From: Neobacillus niacini
Lineage (GTDB): Bacteria; Bacillota; Bacilli; Bacillales; Cytobacillaceae
Assembly: GCF_023715785.1 (NCBI RefSeq)
Contig: NZ_JAMBOX010000010.1
Span: 62,001 to 126,000, forward strand
Direction: 5' to 3'
Length of the DNA stretch: 64,000 nucleotides
Of the stretch, positions 32,776 through 41,557 are shown piece by piece. The position numbers and the translations under genes are program-made. Position 1 is the stretch's first letter. Each line of letters begins with the position of its first letter. The notes beneath the pieces are model-generated. The model was not told the DNA's origin and did no database searches. It saw nothing but the letters and a program-made list of their open reading frames with translations.

Positions 32776-34395
32776 TTAACATTTAACTTCCTTGCAAATA
32801 ATAGATTTCACCATACCCTCAACTAGTGCAGGAACTTCTTCGAACGCGCTTTTGATGTGAAGCCGCTCGGTTCGCTTGTGGGCGTCTTTCCCAAACGGAC
32901 CGACATTTAGAACCGGTGCCTTCAGCTGCTTCATTTCATCGAAAGGTATGGAGTAGCTTGTGCCCCAAACCGGTGTATTTCCTTTAAAAACCGTCCATCC
33001 TTCACCCGCATCTTGATAGTTCACATAGCTCAAGTCGCTGATTCCGTTAAAATAATGGACTTGATGGACTGGCAGCCCGAATTTTTCAATTCCAAAATTC
33101 TTTATAAAATCGATGCATTGCTTCACTAGCGGATCATCAGATGAATTCACTGCTGGATAATAGGGCGGTGCATATAAAAGGACAATCGCCGGTGCGAGCT
33201 CCTGACACTCAATCATCAACGTGTCCGCAATTCGGAAAGACTTTTCTCGGTCATCCCATTCCGATTTCCCCTGAACCGAAGCCTTAACTGACTGGACAAA
33301 CGCCGCCCCCAATTTTTGCTGTGCATACTTCTGCAATTCCTCATAACGCAAAACCTTGACAGCGCCAACCGCGGTTGCCGACTGGGCCCGGCAAATTTCC
33401 TGGTAGGCCTCGTTGCATGCCAGTGCCGCATCCTGCGCCACTTTTTCAAAAAGCTCCATGATTTCTTCCGCATTCCGCTTCATTAAAAACACATTATATA
33501 AGGCAGCCGCACGGTAAGGTGTCTGGGTCGAGTATTCCAGCTTTAAGTCCTTTTGCTGCAGTGTGACTGGAGGCGGTGTCGTTTCCCCGAGCACCGATTC
33601 CTGCAAACTTGGATTCCATTCCATTCGCTGTGTTAAAAACGACGCAATGTAAGGCGCAGTTATGCCGCCGAGCGGTTGGCCAACATGTGTTTCCTTGCCG
33701 TAAAACAGCGCAGACGGCATGATTTTTCCAATCGAACCTGAATAAACATAATAGTTTCTGTCACCCGGATCCTGGGTAAATACCGGCTCCCCGTTCAAAA
33801 ATAGCTTATAGGTTAGCTGATGCCTCTCCTTTAATTCCAACAGCTTTGGAACAGCCGCCCGCATCCCCGCGGAATTAACTTCTTCATCCGGAACTGTCAG
33901 CAGGAGCAGGTTAATTTTCCATTGTTCGACCGAGGCTTTTTCGATTAGCCCCATATGCATCACAAGGCCCATTTTCATATCCATTGTGCCGCGGCCAAAC
34001 AGGTATTCACCAGATAAAAGATCCTCCCGAGCCTCATCCGGCAGTTCGTCCATTCTGTCAAAAAGCAGCTTCGTTAATTCCTCCGGCTTGTACGCATACT
34101 CTTGAAGATCACCAAATTCCTCCACATTTACCGTATCAAAATGACTGATTAATACCACCGTATCCGAAGCATTGGGATGTTTATACAACGCCGTTAAAAA
34201 GGACCGGCCCAAATCGGCGTCATGAAGTTCCAAGTATTCTGGATGCTTCTGAAAAAAGTCCACTTTACCGAGCTCCACCATAACCTTGGACGGAAATTCG
34301 CGTTCTCCCTCGGTCAGCGTCATGCTTTTCCAGCTCACCACTTCGCACAGTAATTCCCTCAATGCTTCGGGATTTCCCCATCTAAGCTGTTTCAT
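32776..34395 (-). CDS. rocB: RocB-like M20 family peptidase/deacylase
   Basis: A 539-residue M20 metallohydrolase of the RocB group, found in arginine catabolic operons of Bacillus but of undefined reaction. Metal-site motifs are visible: SHFDTVN, FGRGTMDMKMG and TVPDEEVNSAG (catalytic Glu pair). The long insertion with NGEPVFTQDPGDRNYYVYSG is characteristic of RocB. I use ATG 34395 (MKQLRWG) with GGGG about 9 nt upstream; two ATGs up to 24 nt earlier lack a site. It lies 26 nt after the DDAH-like gene and before the permease. A plausible role is to remove an N-acyl or related group from a guanidino amino acid; that is inference. Confidence 0.88.
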   Translation of the reverse strand: MKQLRWGNPEALRELLCEVVSWKSMTLTEGEREFPSKVMVELGKVDFFQKHPEYLELHDADLGRSFLTALYKHPNASDTVVLISHFDTVNVEEFGDLQEYAYKPEELTKLLFDRMDELPDEAREDLLSGEYLFGRGTMDMKMGLVMHMGLIEKASVEQWKINLLLLTVPDEEVNSAGMRAAVPKLLELKERHQLTYKLFLNGEPVFTQDPGDRNYYVYSGSIGKIMPSALFYGKETHVGQPLGGITAPYIASFLTQRMEWNPSLQESVLGETTPPPVTLQQKDLKLEYSTQTPYRAAALYNVFLMKRNAEEIMELFEKVAQDAALACNEAYQEICRAQSATAVGAVKVLRYEELQKYAQQKLGAAFVQSVKASVQGKSEWDDREKSFRIADTLMIECQELAPAIVLLYAPPYYPAVNSSDDPLVKQCIDFIKNFGIEKFGLPVHQVHYFNGISDLSYVNYQDAGEGWTVFKGNTPVWGTSYSIPFDEMKQLKAPVLNVGPFGKDAHKRTERLHIKSAFEEVPALVEGMVKSIICKEVKC

Positions 34396-34421
34396 GGTCC
34401 CAGACCCCTTCATTTTCATTG

Positions 34422-35183
34422 TTAAAAACGCAATGACAAGCAGCTCAAGCCGCCATCTAATTTTCGAAACTCCGATGTATCAAGCTCAAGCGTTTGATAA
34501 CCAGCCTCTTCAATCCTTTGTTTTGTTTCTGGATAGCCCGCCGGAATGATGACATAGCCATTTACCCGGATGCAATTGGCTGCATATTCCTCTTCCGGCG
34601 GGACAATAATTTTTTTATACGAATGAAAATCAGGGTGATCGATAAATTCGCCGGCCACCACTATCGTTTGATTCCCTAAATAGGCGATACCTGTTTTTAA
34701 ATGAAAGAATTTTTTTAAAGGTACAATCGTAGCTTTATAGTTTTCAGATTCCAAGATTTCTTTTAGCTGCTGTGCACCTTCCTGGTTGGTCCGGGCGGAA
34801 ATCCCGATATAAAAGTGATCTTCAATTTGTAAAATATCGCCTCCGTCCAATGCTCCCGGCGCTTTGATATAGTAAACTTTTTCGTAGAAGGACTTGATTG
34901 CCGGTTCCATATCACGGATTTCTCCGTTGCGAGATGCAGCCCCAGGGTTGGAAATGACCGCAAATCCCGGTGTCAAAACCGCAGTATCCTCCACAAAGGT
35001 AGAGTCAGGAAATTCATCACTGCTTTCCAGGACGGTGACTTCCGTGCCGCAAGTTTTCAGCGCTTCAATATACGCTTTGTGCTGCTCCAGGGCTTTTTCC
35101 AACTTGGGTGCACCCAAGTTGGAAGTCGTTAATCCATTGATATATGTTTTCCCCGGTGTTTTGACAATGGTATGTTTAAACAT
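34422..35183 (-). CDS. Dimethylargininase (DDAH)-like guanidino hydrolase
   Basis: A 253-residue member of the guanidino-group-modifying superfamily, closest to dimethylarginine dimethylaminohydrolase. Such enzymes convert methylated arginine to citrulline plus an amine, using a Cys thiouronium intermediate. Visible landmarks are FPDSTFVEDTAVL, the substrate-binding GALDGGDILQ, a catalytic His in FFHLKTGIAYL and the nucleophilic Cys near the end (DGGLSCLSLRF). The start ATG 35183 has AAGGGGGAAA upstream. It sits 20 nt after a paralogous enzyme gene and 26 nt before rocB. Arginine deiminase activity on another N-substituted arginine is the main alternative. Confidence 0.88.
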   Translation of the reverse strand: MFKHTIVKTPGKTYINGLTTSNLGAPKLEKALEQHKAYIEALKTCGTEVTVLESSDEFPDSTFVEDTAVLTPGFAVISNPGAASRNGEIRDMEPAIKSFYEKVYYIKAPGALDGGDILQIEDHFYIGISARTNQEGAQQLKEILESENYKATIVPLKKFFHLKTGIAYLGNQTIVVAGEFIDHPDFHSYKKIIVPPEEEYAANCIRVNGYVIIPAGYPETKQRIEEAGYQTLELDTSEFRKLDGGLSCLSLRF

Positions 35184-35203
35184 GATTTTCCCCCTTATTT
35201 TCT

Positions 35204-36070
35204 TTAGCTGCGAACAACCGGGCACGTTAAGCAGGTCGGGCCGCCTGTTCCCAAATAAGATATTTCGTTTCCTTCATATTCATATACGGTAGCCCCTGCA
35301 TCGATTAACTGTTGTTTCGTGACAGGGTTTCCGGAAACCAGCATGCAAACCCGGGGCGCCAATGCCAGGACATTACAGCCAAGCGTTAAATACTCCTCCT
35401 CGGAAACCTCAATCAATTGATATCCGCGTTTGATCAGCAGCTGTCTGAGAAAAACAGGCATTAACCGTGAATTGACAACCGCCAAATCCTCATCAACGAT
35501 ACTGATAATCGACATCAGATGAAGGCATTCGTTCTCCCCTTGGTCATGCGGGAGCTGGACAACGATCACTTCATCGACTATATCCTTCACCATTTCTTTG
35601 ATTTGCAGGATGGCTTCATCGTTGGTCCGATAACCTCGTCCAATCAGCAAAGTCCGGTCATCGAGCCAAACAAGGTCGCCGCCGTCGGCCACAGCCTCGC
35701 CCGTCAACTCTCCTACTATCGGAATCTGTTTTTCTTGTAAAAATTCTTTATAGACCTCTGCTTCCGGCTGCCGCAATGTTTTTCCGGATTTTAAAATAAT
35801 CGCGCCATTTTTCGTGAATTTGACAGGGTCATGGGCATAGAGCGAATCCAGTCCCACCCGATCGGATGACGGCAAATATTCAATCAGGTCCACATGTTCC
35901 TTCACAATGGACAGAAATTGCTCGTACTCATGCTGAGCCTTTATAAAATCAGGTTCATTGATATAGTTGAATCGCTTCCATTCATTACCCAAATGCTCCT
36001 GACTGATAAAGGCATCTTTTGGATGTTTAATGATGACGGAGTTAAGTTTTTTATACATAGAAGACAGCAA
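35204..36070 (-). CDS. Amidinotransferase/arginine-deiminase-like protein
   Basis: A 288-residue guanidino-modifying superfamily protein and the first gene of the cluster. It has the superfamily motifs DPVKFTKNGAII, AVADGGDLVWLDD (substrate loop), GENECLHLMSIISIV (catalytic His) and the C-terminal GTGGPTCLTCPVVR with the likely nucleophilic Cys. It is only distantly similar to the DDAH-like protein beside it, so the pair probably handles two steps or forms one complex. The start is TTG 36070, which has GGGGGA 7 nt upstream; ATG 36058 is too far from that site. Exact substrate unknown. Confidence 0.85.
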   Translation of the reverse strand: MLSSMYKKLNSVIIKHPKDAFISQEHLGNEWKRFNYINEPDFIKAQHEYEQFLSIVKEHVDLIEYLPSSDRVGLDSLYAHDPVKFTKNGAIILKSGKTLRQPEAEVYKEFLQEKQIPIVGELTGEAVADGGDLVWLDDRTLLIGRGYRTNDEAILQIKEMVKDIVDEVIVVQLPHDQGENECLHLMSIISIVDEDLAVVNSRLMPVFLRQLLIKRGYQLIEVSEEEYLTLGCNVLALAPRVCMLVSGNPVTKQQLIDAGATVYEYEGNEISYLGTGGPTCLTCPVVRS

Positions 36071-36095
36071 AGAACATCCCCCTTTTTCCGCATAG

Positions 36096-36110
36096 TGGAA
36101 TTCATTTCCC
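36096..36110. promoter_or_regulatory. Candidate IclR-type operator
   Basis: TGGAATTCATTTCCC matches the E. coli IclR consensus TGGAAATNATTTCCA at 12 of 14 defined positions. It lies between the divergent iclR-type gene and the guanidino cluster, 26 nt upstream of the latter's TTG start. Confidence 0.55.
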
Positions 36111-36123
36111 CTGACAGGAAAAT

Positions 36124-36142
36124 CTATAATATGATATTATAG
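36124..36142. promoter_or_regulatory. Palindromic bidirectional -10 region
   Basis: CTATAATATGATATTATAG is a perfect palindrome supplying TATAAT on both strands, so the divergent promoters overlap face to face. A regulator bound at 36096 could switch both. Confidence 0.55.
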
Positions 36143-36216
36143 TGCTAATAAATGGATGTCAATATTTTTTGAATTTACTGAAATACTAAAAAGTTCCTTG
36201 GCTGGAGGGGATTTCA

Positions 36217-36951
36217 ATGCAAACTATCGATCGGGCAATGAAAGTAATCAAAGTTCTCGCCGGAAGCGATACAAAGAGATGGTTCTCCATTACTGAATTA
36301 TCAAAAGAATGCGATCTGCCTGTCAGTACGCTACATCGGCTGCTGCAATCCATGAAAAGGCACGATCTTATACAACAAGATCCGGAGCATAAGCTTTACT
36401 CCTTGGGGACTGCTTGGCTTGAGTATGGCTTACAAATGTATGATACCTTTGATTTTATCGGCCTCATCCGCCCTGAAATGGAGAAATTAATGCATGAAGT
36501 GGAAGAGAGTGTGTATTTTAGTAAGCCAATTGGATTAGAAGCACTGGTAGTGGAACGGATTGATTGTCCGCATAACCCGATCCGCATTTATGACCAGCTT
36601 GGGATCAAGATCCCCTTGAATATCGGGGCGGCCAATAAAGTCATGTTAGCCAATATGCCAAAGGGTGACATGCTAAAAATCGTACAGTCGTTGGTATCTG
36701 CGGATGAGAGAGAATCTTTCCTAGAATTATTAAACAAAATCCGAAAGCAGGGATATGGGGAAAGTCACGGGGAGAGAACCCCGGGGACATCTTCCGTTGC
36801 TGCACCGATTTTTAACCACCAAAGTGAACTCATCGGGGCACTCAGTATCGGTTATGTAAATTTCAATGTGGCGGAGGAACGGAAAAATCTCATCATTGAA
36901 AAAGCAGTTCAATATGGGATGCGAATATCCAATCGATTAGGCGCAAAATGA
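36217..36951 (+). CDS. IclR family transcriptional regulator
   Basis: A 244-residue regulator. Residues 1-70 form the winged helix (WFSITELSKECDLPVSTLHRLLQSMKRHDLI). The rest is the IclR effector domain, including FSKPIGLEALVVERI and GYGESHGERTPGTSSVAAPIF, the loop that normally closes over the ligand. ATG 36217 has GGAGGGGA upstream. It is divergent from the guanidino-compound cluster, with an IclR-box-like site between them, so it is the probable regulator of that cluster. Effector and sign of control are unknown. Confidence 0.9.
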   Translation: MQTIDRAMKVIKVLAGSDTKRWFSITELSKECDLPVSTLHRLLQSMKRHDLIQQDPEHKLYSLGTAWLEYGLQMYDTFDFIGLIRPEMEKLMHEVEESVYFSKPIGLEALVVERIDCPHNPIRIYDQLGIKIPLNIGAANKVMLANMPKGDMLKIVQSLVSADERESFLELLNKIRKQGYGESHGERTPGTSSVAAPIFNHQSELIGALSIGYVNFNVAEERKNLIIEKAVQYGMRISNRLGAK

Positions 36952-36973
36952 TGAAGAGAATAAAAATAAGGGG

Positions 36974-37003
36974 AACGGGACCGGGTACTCGGCCCTTTTT
37001 GTT
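36974..37003 (+). terminator. Terminator after the IclR gene
   Basis: GGGACCG pairs with CGGCCC (one bulge) across 6 nt and runs into TTTTTGTTTTTT. Confidence 0.6.
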
Positions 37004-37089
37004 TTTTAACGGAAAGATAACAACGTGGCTTTCATTAAGATTTTGCAAACGCTATACTTAGGGACAGGAGAATTTTTAGGAGGCACAGC

Positions 37090-37926
37090 ATGAATAAAAC
37101 GTTTAAAGATACGATTAGATTACTTAATGACGTTGAAATGCCGCAGCACGGCTTTGGCGTTTTCAAAATTACGGAACCGAGCGAAATGGAAACGGCAGTA
37201 TTGAAGGCATTGGAGGTTGGCTATCGTTCGTTTGACACCGCACAAGCGTATCAAAATGAAGCAATGCTCGGGGAGCTTTTGCATAATTGCGACATAGCAA
37301 GGAAAGACCTTTTCATTACGACAAAAATCGGTAACAGCAACCAAGGCTATGACCAAACGTTGTTTACTTTTGAAGAATCGTTGGCCGACCTGCAATTAAG
37401 CCAGTTGGACTTGCTGCTTGTCCATTGGCCAAGCCAAAAGCATTTATTTGAGACATGGCGGGCGATCGAGCGGTTGTATGAGGAAAAGATGGTGCGGGCA
37501 ATCGGCGTAAGCAATTTCCAAATTCATCATCTTGAGCAATTAAAAACAAAGGCAAATGTACTGCCGATGGTGAACCAGATTGAACTGCACCCCTATCTAA
37601 CCCAGGAGCCATTAAGGCAATATTTGCGGGAGAACCGAATTGCCGTCGAGGCATGGAGCCCGCTGGCAAAAGGCCGGATTTTAGCCGATTCAGTGCTTGA
37701 AGAAATAGCAGGGCGTCACCAAAAAACGGTCGCGCAAATCATTCTTCGTTGGCATCTGCAGCAGAATATCATTATTATTCCTAAATCAATCACGCCTGCC
37801 CGAATCGCAGAGAATGTCGGCATTTACGAATTCGAACTCTCGGCAGAAGACATGGCGGCAATCAGTAGACTAAACCAGGAGAGGCGTACCGGCTCCGACC
37901 CGGACCAAGTTTATCCAACCATCTAG
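37090..37926 (+). CDS. Aldo-keto reductase (AKR5-type)
   Basis: A 278-residue NADPH-dependent reductase of aldehydes such as methylglyoxal. The full catalytic tetrad is present at canonical positions: Asp49 and Tyr54 in FDTAQAYQNE, Lys79 in TTK and His112 in LLVHWP. NADPH-binding residues appear in IIPKSITPARIAEN. It resembles B. subtilis YvgN/YtbE. ATG 37090 has AGGAGG 7-8 nt upstream. It is monocistronic with its own terminator; nothing ties it to the IclR cluster. Confidence 0.92.
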   Translation: MNKTFKDTIRLLNDVEMPQHGFGVFKITEPSEMETAVLKALEVGYRSFDTAQAYQNEAMLGELLHNCDIARKDLFITTKIGNSNQGYDQTLFTFEESLADLQLSQLDLLLVHWPSQKHLFETWRAIERLYEEKMVRAIGVSNFQIHHLEQLKTKANVLPMVNQIELHPYLTQEPLRQYLRENRIAVEAWSPLAKGRILADSVLEEIAGRHQKTVAQIILRWHLQQNIIIIPKSITPARIAENVGIYEFELSAEDMAAISRLNQERRTGSDPDQVYPTI

Positions 37927-37947
37927 GACCCCGGCGGCAATTATTAT

Positions 37948-37996
37948 GCAAAAGGGCACCAATCTCATTATTAATGGAGGGGGGGTGCCTTTTCCT
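37948..37996 (+). terminator. Terminator after the aldo-keto reductase gene
   Basis: AAAAGGGCACC pairs with GGGTGCCTTTT around a 25-nt loop; T and C residues follow. Confidence 0.7.
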
Positions 37997-38244
37997 TTCA
38001 TAATCATTATTGAGTATATTTGAATTGCCTTATTGTTTAAATAGTTTAAAAAACTATACGATATATTGTAAAATGGAAGTAGATTCAAGTATATATTTTG
38101 GATAATATGCTTTCATTTTTTGGAAATGATTCCACATTCACTCCTCAGCTCCATGTCTGGTAGAATAAAAAGGCTAAGCGTTTAAAGCTATCCGTCACAC
38201 CATAAAGCAACCACAAATAAAATCAAGAAAGGAGCTGAACCATT

Positions 38245-39498
38245 TTGCAAAAAGCTAAGCTATACGACATATCATTATTTGTTACCGCCCTAGCAATAGC
38301 TCTAGGTTCAGCTGCTCTTTTGGTGGATAACCTAACCTTTCTAAAGGCCTTATTCATATACTGGTTATTTTCTAGCCTCTATTACAGTCTGAGAGTATTC
38401 TATAAAAATGGCAGCACCAATATTGAGTATGGAATCAGCTACGATTTATCCTTGGTTCTGTTTGCCGGTCCGCTTGGCCTGTTTATTTTTGAGACTATTT
38501 ACCGGTTTACCATTTACTTTTATCGCAAATTGACCAAAACCGCGGACCCCAGTGAATTCACTGATACATTCTATAATATTGGCTCCTTTGTGATGACCAA
38601 CTCGCTCGCCTTTTACTTGTTCCGACTATTATACGATAATTTTCAGTCCATCCCTTTTGGATTTTGGATTTTAGTATTTTTATTGGCTTGCATTACCTCC
38701 TATCTTTCCGGTACATTTATGGTCATTGTCTTTCTTATTATAGGTGAGCTGAAATCATCCAAAGAAGCATTCGATTTTATTTTTAAAAGGGTAAGCTTTC
38801 TGGATTTCGGGAAGGTTGCGATTTCGAACGGACTACTGTATCTCTTCCTTAAAGATGGAAAATGGGAGTTGCTGATTATTGTCTTTTTGTTAAACTATGT
38901 GGTCAGCCGCTCATTCTATGAAAAATCTCAAAATATCCAGACGAAATTGGAACGGGACAAGTTTGAGCAAATGGCGTATACCGACTTTCTGACGGGCGTC
39001 CACAACCGTACCTTTATGGATAAAAAAATGGCCGAGTTAAGCGAATCGGGCGAAAAAATGGGCATCGTGGTAACCGATATCGATAAATTTAAAGGCATCA
39101 ACGATACTTATAATCACGCTGTCGGTGATCGGGTGATTCAGCACTTTGCGGCGACATTAAAAAGCTTTCTTGATGAAGACGACTACCTTTTCCGGAGCGG
39201 CGGAGAGGAATTCACCCTCTGCCTAAGGAACCGTAATTTCGAGGAAACCGTTGCGTTGGTGCATAAAATTCAAAGCGCAATTGAGTCTAGTTCGGTCAAT
39301 ACCGAGTACAATGGCGAAAGTATTTCGATACACTATACTGCCTCATTCGGACTCTATTACTACAAGGTCAATGAATACATCTCCATGGAAAAAGCCTATA
39401 TACTTGCCGATGAGCTGATGTTCGATTCAAAGCAGCTTGGAAAAAACCGCGTATCGTATATCAACGGCCTAACAAACAAAGAAGAGGTCCTTGCCTAA
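38245..39498 (+). CDS. Membrane diguanylate cyclase (GGDEF)
   Basis: A 417-residue protein with about six to eight hydrophobic helices in residues 1-220, a linker helix, and a GGDEF domain (about 240-405). It should make cyclic di-GMP from GTP. The active-site signature is GGEEF (319-323) and the metal-binding Asp lies in VVTDIDKFKGIND. The RxxD inhibitory site normally five residues upstream is missing (LDEDDYLFR). Product inhibition at that site is therefore unlikely. The start is TTG 38245 behind AAAGGAG. The 3' end is embedded in a strong terminator. The signal sensed by the membrane domain is unknown. Confidence 0.9.
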   Translation: MQKAKLYDISLFVTALAIALGSAALLVDNLTFLKALFIYWLFSSLYYSLRVFYKNGSTNIEYGISYDLSLVLFAGPLGLFIFETIYRFTIYFYRKLTKTADPSEFTDTFYNIGSFVMTNSLAFYLFRLLYDNFQSIPFGFWILVFLLACITSYLSGTFMVIVFLIIGELKSSKEAFDFIFKRVSFLDFGKVAISNGLLYLFLKDGKWELLIIVFLLNYVVSRSFYEKSQNIQTKLERDKFEQMAYTDFLTGVHNRTFMDKKMAELSESGEKMGIVVTDIDKFKGINDTYNHAVGDRVIQHFAATLKSFLDEDDYLFRSGGEEFTLCLRNRNFEETVALVHKIQSAIESSSVNTEYNGESISIHYTASFGLYYYKVNEYISMEKAYILADELMFDSKQLGKNRVSYINGLTNKEEVLA

Positions 39499-39520
39499 AA
39501 AGGCGGACCTCTTCTTTGTT
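39481..39520. terminator. Bidirectional terminator between the GGDEF gene and bioY
   Basis: GAAGAGGTCC and GGACCTCTTC form a perfect 10-bp stem extended by GCCT/AGGC; the GGDEF stop codon lies in the loop. A short T run follows on the plus strand. Confidence 0.8.
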
Positions 39521-39534
39521 CCGGGCTTCATTTT

Positions 39535-40128
39535 TTATGAGGCGCGTTTAAGGTTTTTGAATTGCCCTTTTGAAAGGACCGTTTTTTCAAGCCTAAACGC
39601 CAGAATGCCAGCGAATACGGCCAAAATCACATCCTTGGGCAGTGGCGGAACCATCCACAACCAGGCCATTTTATAGGTAAAACCATCCGGCGCGGCGGCC
39701 CAAAGCTTGTAGGCATAATACATCCAATTTGTCCCGAACAGGTAGTTGATGACCATTCCAATCAAAGCGGCTGTAATAAACGCAGGCAGACTCTTGTACT
39801 TCTCGACGATTTTTCCGATAATAAACGTCATTAGAATATAGGAAATAATGAAACCAAAAGTAGGCCTGACGATAATTCCGAAGCCTCCGAAAAACCCTGC
39901 GAAAACCGGGACCCCAACCATGCCGACCAGCGTATAAACAATCATCGCCACAGTTCCCAACCGGCTGCCTAAAATCAACCCCGCCAAAATCGCGAAAAAG
40001 GTTTGTAATGTGATCGGAACCCCGCCAACCACCAAAAACGGCGCAATCGCCGTAATATTTGCCCCAACCGCCATTAATGCCACAAACATTCCGACAAGTG
40101 TAATATCAAGTGCCCTAAACTTATTCAT
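39535..40128 (-). CDS. bioY: Biotin transporter substrate-binding protein BioY
   Basis: The S component of an energy-coupling-factor transporter for biotin; it borrows the shared EcfAA'T module encoded elsewhere. The 197-residue protein has six helices with the BioY motifs FLVVGGVPITLQTFF and FGGFGIIVRPTFGFI, and ends KDVILAVFAGILAF. ATG 40128 has GGGGGAAAGA upstream; an extension to 40146 would include that site. A BirA-type operator lies 60-90 nt upstream, giving biotin repression. The pairing of motif and operator makes this assignment strong. Confidence 0.94.
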   Translation of the reverse strand: MNKFRALDITLVGMFVALMAVGANITAIAPFLVVGGVPITLQTFFAILAGLILGSRLGTVAMIVYTLVGMVGVPVFAGFFGGFGIIVRPTFGFIISYILMTFIIGKIVEKYKSLPAFITAALIGMVINYLFGTNWMYYAYKLWAAAPDGFTYKMAWLWMVPPLPKDVILAVFAGILAFRLEKTVLSKGQFKNLKRAS

Positions 40129-40188
40129 TCTCTTTCCCCCACCCAACTATTCATTCTCTATATTTAAAATAACGGGGGCAAACAACAA

Positions 40189-40218
40189 TTGTCAACCTAT
40201 TTTTTTTTAGGTTAACAA
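40189..40218. promoter_or_regulatory. BirA operator of bioY
   Basis: TTGTCAACC and GGTTAACAA half-sites are separated by 12 nt, mostly T. This matches the Bacillus BirA box (TTGTTAACC ... GGTTAACAA) with one mismatch. Confidence 0.85.
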
Positions 40219-40278
40219 TTAAGATAAACATGAGTACCTGGCATAGGCCTATTGGCGTTACCCGCTCACTGTCTAAAC

Positions 40279-40609
40279 CTATTTCTCCCTGCAGAACTTT
40301 GCCAAATCCTCTAGGGCGGCAATTGAGTCCTCTTCCCCCACTTTGCCATGCAGCTTGCAGTCAAATAGGCCTTCCTGAGAAAAGTCATTATCGAACTGAT
40401 GCAAGGAATCATATTTTTTCAGTTCATTCTTTAACTTTTTGGGATAATACTGTACCTCTAACCGGTAAGTCCTTAGATTGATCCAGACTTTCTGAAGATT
40501 ATTTCTCAAAAATTGCATTGGACAGGAGTCGGAACAGGTAATCAGTGTGATCACGGAATCCTGCTTCCAAGTCAATCAGGGTTACGTCTTTATTTTTCCC
40601 CTTAACCAT
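40279..40609 (-). pseudogene. Decayed gene of unknown function
   Basis: Two overlapping minus-strand frames look coding but are broken. The first (40609-40499) reads KDVTLIDLEAGFRDHTDYLF and stops at IFEK. The second continues in another frame (LRNNLQKVWINLRTYRLEVQ, later DSIAALEDLAKFCREK) to 40279. Together they suggest one frameshifted gene whose 5' end is lost in the adjoining M14 remnant. I do not recognise the family. Confidence 0.45.
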
Positions 40610-40860
40610 TAGGTTGGGTCCTTTTCGTCAACAGGATGTATATAAGCTTTTGGGTAGAAGCCATCCTTATGGAACGGATGATCAAAATCAATGCCGCGTT
40701 TGAACATTTCAATCTGGTCCGAATCATCGCTTGTTTGTTTTCAGTGGCAAATTTAAGTGCCCCCATGATTGATTGTACATCCAGCGGACGCCATCCCAAT
40801 CATTTGTCGGCGCTTCCAGCGTATGACCATAGGCTCCATGATACATCGCATCCTAAATAT
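40609..40860 (-). pseudogene. Decayed M14-type zinc carboxypeptidase fragment
   Basis: Three minus-strand frames in turn give GAYGHTLEAPTNDWDGVRWM, then GALKFATENKQAMI, then DQIEMFKRGIDFDHPFHKDG and FYPKAYIHPVDEKDP before a stop. The GAYGHTLEAP segment resembles the late part of M14-family metallopeptidases. At least two frameshifts separate the pieces and the zinc-binding N-terminal half is absent. Clearly a remnant; the family assignment is tentative. Confidence 0.5.
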
Positions 40861-41044
40861 TTGTAGGCTAATAGTTACAGAGCCAACCTTACTATTCTAT
40901 GAATGACCATTTCTTTTAGTACACGGATGAATGGAAAATTTGCACCTAAAGTCACAGTCATAAAGGAATATTTATAGACTCCCCGAATATAAACAGTATG
41001 GTAATAGAAAAGACTGTACAATTATGTGTAAGGAGGAAGAGGAT

Positions 41045-41554
41045 ATGGTTCAATTGGAATGGATGAAGGAAAATTTAGAAGAAACACGGGAACAGTTGTT
41101 GAATGAAATTGGTTCACTCAGTTTTGAGGATATTAATAAAGCTCCTGATGAAAATGTATGGAGTGTGGGACAGGTCTGCCATCACCTGTACTTAGTAGAA
41201 ATATCTTTTGCTAAGGCAATCTTATACGGTCTCAAGAAAGAAGATGCCAAAAAAGCTGAGCCCAAACCTATTCACCTTCTTAACGACCGTTCGAAAAAAC
41301 TTATTGCCCCCGAGATGGTTATTCCTAGTGGGGAGCCATATGAAAGGCAACAGCTTGTAGACATGTTGGCGGAATCAAGAACAATGTTACTAGAGGTTCT
41401 GGATCACGTTGACCAACCATCCATTTTAGTGGAAAGATCAGTTAAACACCCTGTATTCGGCTACCTTCCTCTCTACCAATGGATCGAATCCACCTACCTG
41501 CACGAACAACGTCATATCGAACAAATCAAAGATATCAAAGCGGAAATCGAATAA
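41045..41554 (+). CDS. DinB family protein
   Basis: A 169-residue four-helix-bundle protein of the DinB/YfiT superfamily. Two of the expected metal-binding histidine positions are in GQVCHHLYLVE (about 43-53) and near the C-terminus in HEQRHIEQI. Members include thiol transferases such as BstA (bacillithiol S-transferase) and proteins of unknown activity, so an S-transfer or detoxification role is possible but unproven. ATG 41045 has AGGAGG 8 nt upstream; an ATG 7 codons earlier is upstream of that site. Monocistronic. Confidence 0.85.
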   Translation: MVQLEWMKENLEETREQLLNEIGSLSFEDINKAPDENVWSVGQVCHHLYLVEISFAKAILYGLKKEDAKKAEPKPIHLLNDRSKKLIAPEMVIPSGEPYERQQLVDMLAESRTMLLEVLDHVDQPSILVERSVKHPVFGYLPLYQWIESTYLHEQRHIEQIKDIKAEIE

Positions 41555-41557
41555 ATG

